Below are positions 17,197 to 26,900 of a DNA stretch of 64,000 nt, piece after piece. The notes beneath the pieces were generated by a model. The model did not search any database. It was not told the DNA's origin and was given only the letters and a program-made list of their open reading frames with translations. Within the stretch, counting starts at the first letter, position 1, and each line of letters begins with the position of its first letter. Where the stretch lies: NCBI GenBank assembly GCA_021833625.1, contig JAKBEU010000001.1:434001-498000 (forward strand), read 5' to 3'. The stretch comes from a bacterium. GTDB lineage: Bacteria; Patescibacteriota; Microgenomatia; UBA1406; GWC2-37-13. A program made the position numbers and the translations under genes.

Positions 17197-17658
17197 ATGG
17201 GAGAAAGGTATAATTTTTTTCAAATTGAAGCTGAATTTAAAAAATATCTCTCTGCGGAGAATGTTTCCGGCGCTACTTTAAAAAATTATTGCAGTGATCT
17301 GCGTTACTTTTTTTCCTGGCTTAAATTTACGTATGGAGTAGAAGAATTGTCCTTATCGGACATGCCAAGCTACATAAACACCTCTTCCCTCAGCAGCTTT
17401 GCCGCTTATATTGGCGATAGTTTGCAGGCAGATAAATCTGCCAAACGGCGCTTCTCAACAATGAGAAAGTTCTGTTCGTTTTGTATTGCACAAAAATGGA
17501 TTTCAACAAACCCTGCTAAGTTATTTGACGACTCAAAAGAGGAAAGTGAAAAAAAAGGATTAATCGCTGCCTATCTCCATTCACAAAAGATAGTAAACAC
17601 TTCATTTGATTTGGATTATTGTAACAACGTATTATCGGAATTCCTTACCGACAAATAA
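17197..17658 (+). CDS. Stand-alone tyrosine-recombinase core-binding (SAM-like) domain protein
   Basis: 153 residues, all helical. FKKYLSAENVSGATLKNYCSDLRYFFSWL and then KSAKRRFSTMRKFCSFCIAQKWI followed by STNPAKLF match the N-terminal SAM-like DNA-binding domain of XerC/XerD-type recombinases. The catalytic domain with its R-H-R-H-Y set is absent, and the frame ends cleanly after about 35 further residues. It may bind DNA or have been reused for protein contact. It is the first gene of a unit reading toward the giant surface protein, whose cytoplasmic N-terminus has a similar helical look. The -10 box 7 nt upstream supports this start. Confidence 0.75.
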   Translation: MGERYNFFQIEAEFKKYLSAENVSGATLKNYCSDLRYFFSWLKFTYGVEELSLSDMPSYINTSSLSSFAAYIGDSLQADKSAKRRFSTMRKFCSFCIAQKWISTNPAKLFDDSKEESEKKGLIAAYLHSQKIVNTSFDLDYCNNVLSEFLTDK

Positions 17659-17691
17659 GGAGAAAAAATTATTATTTATTATATAGGTCTT

Positions 17692-17868
17692 ATGAAAACA
17701 GTTACAAACACCTCAAATAGATTTGCAGAAGGGGCTTTACAGCGCCTTAAAATATGGTTTGACCCCGCTATGGAAGGATCTCCCTATGAGAACGAATCTT
17801 CCAACAGAGAGCTTTTTCAACCCCACAAATCCGTTCTTTTGCGAAAAAAAGTGATGTTAAAGTTTTGA
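17692..17868 (+). CDS. Small 58-residue protein in the fibre locus
   Basis: An intact 58-codon frame (ATG 17692, TGA 17866-17868). The product is MKTVTNTSNRF... with a central KIWFDPAMEGSPYENES and a basic end (LLRKKVMLKF). A TATATA box ends 6 nt before the ATG. It lies 33 bp after the core-binding-domain gene. No family is recognised. It may be a small cytosolic partner or a spurious frame; the leaderless-type -10 and the placement favour a real gene. Confidence 0.45.
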   Translation: MKTVTNTSNRFAEGALQRLKIWFDPAMEGSPYENESSNRELFQPHKSVLLRKKVMLKF

Positions 17869-17881
17869 TTTTATTAAGAAT

Positions 17882-17954
17882 GAAACAAGTTTTTCGATTC
17901 CATACAGGCGATTTGGCAAGCAAAAGCTATCACTGCCATAATCAAACTTGTTTC
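17882..17954 (+). promoter_or_regulatory. Nested stem-loop in the leader of the giant surface-protein gene
   Basis: A perfect 11-bp outer stem (GAAACAAGTTT 17882-17892 with AAACTTGTTTC 17944-17954) encloses TGGCA/TGCCA (17914-17918, 17934-17938) and an AGC-AAAA-GCT hairpin (17919-17928). It ends 32 bp before ATG 17987. It resembles no riboswitch class recognised here. It could be an mRNA leader structure, a processing site or a protein-binding palindrome. Confidence 0.5.
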
Positions 17955-17986
17955 TCTATACAGCGTTTTAAAGCTCTTGACCCACA

Positions 17987-20900
17987 ATGAAATATATTAC
18001 CAACAATACCATTACCGCCTACCTCGCCAAACTGAGTGCGAAAAAGTATGGCCATGCTGAGTTGGTAAAAAAAGTACTGACTGTTACTTCATTCATTGAA
18101 TGGTTGTCAAAAGAAAATAAGGTGTCAAAAGAAGATGCAAAGCGATTTTCAGAGCAATTACTGAAAATAACCCATACATACCCTGTCACAAAGCCACCAT
18201 TAAACAATTTATCATCTAAGGCAAAACTTCCACTCCGCTATGTCGGATATATCCTCATTGCGCTTACCGTCAGCATTTTGGGCGCCGGCATCTATAATCG
18301 TTTTTTTCTTAAAGTAAAGACACCCCTCGCCTACTCTACAACTCCTATTCAGGCAGGACGCACCATTTCGTTTCAGGGACGCCTCACCGATTCGCTCGGC
18401 AATCCCATTACTGCGCCCATCGATATCACGTATAACTTCTATACGACTTCAACCGGTGGATCTCCTATAACAGGTTCAACACGTATATGCACGGCAAATG
18501 GAGATGTTGATGGGGTATTTTCTTCACTTATCGGGAACGACGTAGGTCCGAGCTGTAATACCGAGCTTCCTGCCTCAATTTTCACCGAAAATCCTACCGT
18601 ATACCTTGGAGTCAAGGTCGGATCAGAGCTGAGTGAGATGTCTCCACGACAACAAATTGCGAACGTAGGATACGCAATTAACTCTGAGACACTTCAGGGC
18701 ATGCCCCCAGGCCAGTCAACCTCATCAGTTCCCTTTATCAATAAGGATGGAGATTTGCTAGTTGCCGTATCTAATCCCGGCATACGTTCAACATTTGCAA
18801 GCGCCAACTTTACCATATCAAGTGCACAGGCAACCACCATCCAGTCTGCTGGAAGCGGAGATATTACCCTGTCGGCAACTCAAGGCGGGGCTTTGCGATT
18901 CAATACGTACTATGGAACGCTCGGAGAACGGATGACCATTCTTGCCAATGGAAACGTCGGAATCGGCAACATTACTCCTTCAATGGCACTCGATATTGTG
19001 GGGAGTGCAACGACATCTGGTAATTTAAGCTCAGGAGGACAAGTAAAGCTCGGAGAACTCACGGCCGCACCGACGAGCCTTGGTGCAGGCTCACTTTACT
19101 ACAATAGTACGACCGCAAAGGTCTACTACAACAATGGAACCGTGTGGACTGAAGTCGGGGCAGGAGCCGCAGGAAGCGACCTCTTTCAACGGACTCTCGG
19201 CAGCCTTGCTCCAATGAATATAACGGACGCAATTAATACGGGAGCAATCGCAACAGGAAGCGCTCTCGTCCACCTTCCGGGAACAATCAATCAAGATGCA
19301 TGGTTTAACTTAGGAACAGGAAATGTGGGGGTGGGAACCAACAACCCTACATCAAAATTACAAGTTGTCGGAGGAGACATTCTGGTTGATAGTAGTAAAG
19401 GCATCTCATCTGTCGGTCAAGATTTAATTTTCCGAGCAAACACTTCAACCCAAGTATTGAGATTGCTCAGTAATTGGACTTCTGCTTGGTCAGATGATCA
19501 GGGCACAGATTTCTTCCAGTTTGGCCAAAACAATGGCATGTTTAGTGGATTTAACGGTGCAACGTTAAACAGGTTTGCCATAGTTTCCAATGGTACAAAA
19601 ATCACCAACGAAAATCCGTCAACAGCCACTCCCCCAATAGGAATGCTTGATGTAGAAGGATCGGGTGGTGTAATTTTAAATGCCGGAAATGTCGGAATCG
19701 GAAACATAGCTCCGGGAGCAAAACTTGATGTCACCGGAAATCTCAACGTCAGTACGTATGCAACTATGGGAGCCTCCCTAGCCCTTGGAACATCTACTGC
19801 CACTCCGGGAACAGGAAACCTTGATATGTCAGGAAATCTCACTGTTGCCGGAGCGATAAAGCCGGGAGGTAACGCAGGAACAAACGGGTATGTCCTCACC
19901 TCATCCGGAGGGAGTGTCAACACGTGGATTGATCCTGCGGTTCTTGTTGCAACAAACGGATATTGGCAACGAACCCTCGGCAGCCTCGCCCCAATGAATA
20001 TTACGGACGATTTAAATATGGGTGCAATCGCAACAGGAAGCGCAATTGTTCATCTCCCCGGACTCACTGACCAAAATGCATGGTTTAACTTAGGTCTTGG
20101 CAATCTTGGAATCGGAACCATAAGTCCTGATGCAAAGCTCGCCATTGTCGGAGACGGACAAGGGGCTGTATTCAAACTTTCACAGGGCTATGTCGATCTT
20201 CCGATTGCAACAAAACTCTCTTCTACTGTGATGAGTGATCTTCTTCTTCATCTTCCACTTCAGAACTCCCTTGCCTCATCAAGAAGTAATTATCCCACCT
20301 TCACCAGATCAGATACCTCAAACGGAAATACGTCGACTTATACAACGGATGCGGGTTGGATAACAAATGCATATGTATACACAAATGTCGCCCGATTTGA
20401 AAAGACCAATATCAGTCACGGAGTATTTGTCGAAAACTCCCGCCGCAATCTCATGGACTACTCTTCGTTTGAAGAGGGCTCAACAACGGGCTGGACAGCA
20501 TCAGGACTTGAGACAAATACCGTTTCATCCATCTACCGCAAACACGGGACATATTCGGCAACCGTTGGAGATACAAACGGCACCGGAGGAACTTTTGTCC
20601 GCAGCCGCACCCTCACCAGTGGCCAAACCTATCCTTTCTTCTGTTACGTACAAAACACCACGGCAGGAGCACTACGGGGAACTGTCGATACTTCCGTTGC
20701 CCAACTGTATGCAGGGGCAAGCACAATAACCACCTCTTACACTCCTCTTGATGGCGGCTGGTACAAACTTGAAGGAGTTGTTACGGGAACAGGCGGTGCT
20801 GTCGGATATGGAGTAAATATAGGAATAAACAAACAAATTCAACTTGATGCCTGCCAAATCGAAGCCGATGCGTCCAGCAACGGCGTCCCCTATTCCACAA

Positions 20901-23900
20901 GCTTTGTATACAACAACTGGGGAACAAACTATATCCGAGGAGAAGAAACCTTAAGCTATCTCGCCTGGAACGGTACAGAAAACTACAATTTTGTCGACAG
21001 TCTTATCAAGGCTGACAAGGGCACCCTTTCGTTTTGGTTCCGTCCTGAGTGGCGGGCCTCTGCTCCGACTTCCGATCTTTATCTTTTCCAGGTTCCCAAT
21101 GTAATCCAGGTCTTTTATCAGGCATCTGACGACAAGATATACGCTCAAATGTACAACGGAACAAACTGGACAACTGTCTCAGTAGCGTCAGCCGCCCAAA
21201 CATTTGCGGCGCTTTCGGATCATTATATTTCGGTACGTTGGGATAACACATCCGGACTCATACTTAATCTTGACGGAACTGAGACATCCCTTCCCACCAC
21301 ATGGACTTCACAGGAACAGCAGATTACCAGCACTACAAACCTTTATATCGGTTCCAAGTCAACCGCAGCAAATCGTGCGGACGGACTTATTTCAGACTTA
21401 GCTATATTTAACAGAAGCTTGCAAAAATATGAAGTAGCGCAAATATATAATAACAAAGCCCCAATTGAAGATTTTGCCCGGAATGACTTGGTGCAGTTGC
21501 AACAGGCAAACAACCAGACATATCAGCGCGGATATATCCGCCTTACGGGAGATGTGACTGCGGGAGGAGCGGTAAGCGCGGGAACCGTTTCAACCACCTA
21601 TTTGTCTGGTAATTATGTCGGCACAAATAACGCGGCAAATTTCTCAAATCATACGGTTCTTCATCTTCCGTTCCAGGGAACAATCGACGGCAGCCGCCAG
21701 GAGGTAGGAACCTTTACCCGTCCCGATTCCGTCAGCCCAGCCGCAACGGTCACGAATGAAAACACCCATCAACTCACGAATAAAAATGCAAATGAACCGC
21801 GACTTGGAAGGGGATTATATGCAAGCGATGCAAATCAGGACTACCAATACAATACGGGCAATTTTGGAGTCACTATTGAAGACTCACGTAAAAATCTTGC
21901 TCTTGACTCCTCATTCGAAACTCTTACCCCATGGGTCAGCGGTGCGAGTTTGACTGCGACACAAACAACGATGAAGGCGATTCATGGAACATATGGAGTC
22001 AATCTTGTCGCAACAGCGAATACGCGCTATTTCCAGACGCTCGACCTCACAACCATTACTGCAGGCACCACTGTTCAACTGTCAACCTATGTATATCGAA
22101 ACGATACAAACTCATGGGGCGGCACTATAGATACATCAGTTGCTCAATTATATGCACGAACCGATGACGCTATCACCGCACTTACCCCCACTTATATCCC
22201 ACTTGGAAACGGGTGGTATCAAATGATTGCAAGCTTTACTTCAACAGCAGCCTCAAACTGGGATGTGGGAGTCTATATTCCCTCCGGAAAAAATATCATT
22301 GTCGATGGATTCCAGGCTGAAGTAGAGGGAGACGGTACCTCCGCATATTACCCATCTTCCTATATCCCCACCACAACATCTTCAGTCATCCGTGCTCCAG
22401 AAAAACTGTCCTATCCACTTCCCACCTCTTTTAAGTCTGATAAGGGTGGTTTTTCATTCTGGTTTAAACCGATGTGGGCAAGAAATACAACCGGAGACAA
22501 CACAAACAAATACTTCATCTATATCCCCAATGTTATGCGCGTAAGTCTTGACGGGACAAACGACAGATTCCTCGTCGAACAGTATAACGGTGCTTCATGG
22601 GTGGCAACAGCAAATACAGGAACCGGTACCGTAAACCAGTATCAATGGAATCATCTTGCCTGCGGATGGTATTACAACTTGAACTATTGTCGCCTTAACG
22701 GATCCGCATATTCATCAAGCGCTGTATGGACTCCTCAACCGACGGCAGGTAAAATATTATATGTCGGATCTGATGATACGGGCGCAAATCAGGCAAACTC
22801 TCTCATAGCGGGCTTCACCCTTTTTGACGTTTATTTGAACCCAACTCAACAATATCAACTCTATCTTAACCGCGGAAAATTTGACGATTATTTCCGCACC
22901 GACACTATCAGCCTGTCCGACATAACTTCAACCGCCAGTCAAAGCGGAAGCTTAAACATTACCGGTGTCTATCGAGGAGGAATGGGAAGTCAAACAGCTC
23001 CTGCCTTCAGTTTTGGCGTTGACACCAATACGGGACTCTTTTCATCAACCCCTGACACTTTAAATTTTACAACCGGAGGAACTGAGGCTTTGAGAATCGA
23101 TTCGACCGGCAACATCGGTATTGGCAACACAGCACCTGGTGCCAAGCTTGACATTGGAAAAGCAGGATCTACTCTTGGCACCCTCCGCCTTGAGGGAGAT
23201 ACTTCAGGATATACACAGATACAACCTGCCACCAATGCAGGAAACTGGACGCTTACTCTCCCTCCAAATGCCGGGACAAGCGGATATATATTAACAACGG
23301 ACGGGAGCGGAACAACTTCCTGGTCTGCTTCGGTTCCCGCCTCCTCCGTTCCCTTCTCGGGTATCACCTCAGGAACAAATACCACCGCTGCAATGGTGGT
23401 CGGAACTGGTGCATCGCTTACCTATTCGGGAACGGGAACTATCAATGCATCAAGTTTAATTGGAGGAACATGGGCAGTGCCTGGCGCGATCGGAGGAACA
23501 ACGGCAAATACCGGAGCTTTCACAACACTCTCCTCCACCTCCGGAACAAATCTCGCAACTTCAACAGGAAATGTAGGAATAGGGACAGCTTCACCATCAC
23601 AAAAACTACAGGTCGCCGGAACTGCATTAATCGAAAACCTTAACCTTGGAACAACTCCCGTAGCAGGGGCGAGACTAACATCTTATGGGCAAGTAAATAT
23701 TATTGGTGATACGTCTTTAGTTTGGAATAATGCACATATTTATTTGAACGATGTAAATACCGGTGAGAATTACGCATTTGGAAACAGAGGTAATTATTTC
23801 TCATTTTCTTCCGAAACCGCTCCACATAATGCAATTCGAATGGTCATCGTTGCAGCAACCGGAAACGTCGGTATCGGAACTGTCGCTCCCGCAGCTAAAC

Positions 23901-26900
23901 TGGATATTTTAGGTGATCTTAACGTCAGTACCTACGCAACCGTAGGGGCTTCGCTTGCACTTGGCACATCTACCGCTACTCCGGGAGCAGGAAACTTAAA
24001 TATGAGTGGGAATCTCAATCTTTCCGGTGCGTTTATGCCGGGCGGAAATGCCGGAACCGCTGGATATTTCCTCACCTCCTCCGGTGCAGGTACTGCGCCT
24101 AGCTGGACCACAACCGTTGGAGCCTCAAGCGTTCCCTTCTCCGGCATTACCTCAGGAACAAATACCACCGCTGCGATGGTGGTGGGAGCTGGCGGATCAC
24201 TGAACTACACTTCAACGGGAACAATTAATGCATCAAGTTTAATTGGCGGCACATGGGCGGCACCTGGCGCAATCGGAGGAACAACGGCAAACACAGGTAA
24301 ATTCACAACTCTTGAAGCAACAAGCACAGGAAATGCACTTACCCTCTCTGGAGCGGGAGCAAATATTGCATTCTCCGGAGCAGGACTTGCACAGATAACA
24401 ACGGCAACCAATCAACACCTTGCACTCATGCCCGCAGGAACGGGAAATGTGGGGATTGGGACAACAAGTCCTAACGGAAAACTGCAAGTTGCAGCCGATT
24501 TAAATTCTGCTATCAGAATAAGTAATGCGGCAGGTACCGGGAACATTCTTAATATTTCGGGAAATAATACGGTTGATACGACTTCACCAAGCATACGAAG
24601 TGACGGCGCCAGTCTTGTTCTTAATGGAGCTACTGGAGGAAACCTATACTTCAATCTCGATGCCAGCGCAAATAGTATTTTTTCAAATAATGTGGGGATT
24701 GGGGTAACCCCAACAGCTAAGCTTGACGTTTTAGGAAATCTTAACGTCAGTACATACGCAACCGCAGGAGCCTCGTTAGCCTTAGGAACTTCTTCTGCCT
24801 CGGCAGGTGCAGGAAATCTTGACATGTCAGGAGACTTGACTCTTTCCGGTGCCTTCAAACCGGCAGGAAATGCGGGAACAGCGGGATATTTCCTGACCTC
24901 TGCCGGCACAGGGAGTGCGCCCACCTGGACATCGACAGTCGGGGCATCAAGTGTTCCTTTCTCCGGAATCACCGGTCCATCTACTAATACGACAGCTGCA
25001 ATGACTGTTGGGTCAGGAGCTTCACTTAATTACACAGGAACGGGAACAATAAACGCATCAACATTAATCGGTGGAACATGGGCAGTGCCTGGCGCAATCG
25101 GGACGACAACACCAAACACCGGTAAGTTTACTTCGATTTGGGGAACATCTTTTGGAGTCGGATATGATCCGTCTACCATTACAGGAGGAGTTGCTGCGTT
25201 TAACGGAAATGTCGGCATTGGAACAATAAGTCCTGCTGCAAAACTTGATATTCTCGGCAACCTCAATGTCAGTTCATACGCAACAGTTGCCGCTTCCCTT
25301 GCACTTGGCACATCAAATGCTGCGGCAGGAGCGGGAAATCTTGATATGTCAGGAAACCTTACCATTGCAGGGGCGATAAAACCGGGAGGTAATGCGGGAA
25401 CAAGCGGCTACATCCTCACTTCAGGAGGTGGAGGAGTAAATACGTGGACCGATCCGTTGGCGCTTACCGGAGGATCAAACCTCTGGCAAAGAACACTTAG
25501 TAGCCTTGCTCCAATAAATATAACGGACGCACTCAATTTGGGATCAACTGCAACAGCAAGCGCTCTCGTTCATCTCCCGGGGACAAATAATCAGAATGCA
25601 TGGTTTAACTTGGGTACGGGAAATTTGGGAGTAGGAACGGCGACTCCATCAGCGCTATTAAGTATTGGGTCAATAAATATTACCTCAAATCCCCAAATTG
25701 CCATCGGCACCAATCTAGCTGAAAGCAATTATGCAATTTCCGTTTCGGGAGGACGAACAATGTTTGGGTACGACCAAGTGGACGGAGCATCCGTCATTAA
25801 CAGCGGAGGATCAAAAGGATTTAAGCTTATGGTAAATGGAACCGATAATTCATGGCTTTCGGGAACACAAGCGCTCACAGTTTTAAGCAATGGAAACGTC
25901 GGAATCGGTGTCACCAACCCGACAAGCAAACTTGAAATAGCGGGAACATCCTCCACAATCAGTAATGCAAGCGGAGATATCACATTTAGCGCAGCATCAG
26001 GGAATATAGCTTTTTCAAACAATAATCTGACAAATATCACGAACATAAGCACATTAGGACAAATTCAGATTGGTCAGTTTGCTTCCGCCCCGGTCGCGCT
26101 TGGCGCCGGATCTCTCTATTACAACTCAACGGGAGGAAAAGTATATTATAACAACGGAACCGCATGGGTAGAGATAGGAGCTTCTTTCTGGCAACAGACG
26201 CTCGGCAGCCTTGCACCCACAAATGTTACGAACGATATAAATACCGGAAGTACCGCAACAGCAAGTGCTCTTGTCCACCTCCCGGGGACAACCAATCACA
26301 ACGCATGGCTCAATCTTGGCACGGGGAATGTCGGCATTGGGACCGCTACTCCGACAGGTGCAAAATTGCAGGTCAATGGAAGTATTATGGCTGATGAACT
26401 TATTGACACGACGGGCGCCGGAGCATATTATGTTGACCCTGCCGGAAGCTCTTCACTTGGAGGAAACGTCATCATTGCAAGCACCTATGGTGTAGATACA
26501 ACAGCCGCAGGAACACTCTATTTGGGAAACACCAATTCCTCAATAATCGGAATTGGTACCAGTGCAACGGCCCGGACAATCACAATGGGAAATTCAACGG
26601 GTGCAACAGCGCTCTCACTTAACTCCGGAACAGGAGGTATCGCCCTTAACTCAACCGACGTCATAAATCTTACTTCGTCAAAAGCCGCAGGGGCAGGTAT
26701 CACGGAAGCATTCTCCCTGAAGACCAGTACTGATCTGGGAGCGACAGACGAACTGTTCCAATTAGGCGATTCTTTAGCCAACATGATAACGGTGTTGGGA
26801 AATGGATATGTCGGAATCGGAACCAGCACCCCGGGAGTACAACTGCAGGTACATGAGCCCGGAACCGGCAACAGTCAGCTAACCGTTTCAACCGATTCTG

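Noticed and set aside
17197-17658. Active tyrosine recombinase/integrase and a mobile element
   Set aside because: Only the core-binding domain is present; no catalytic Arg-His-Arg-Tyr residues, no flanking repeats or attachment sites were found.
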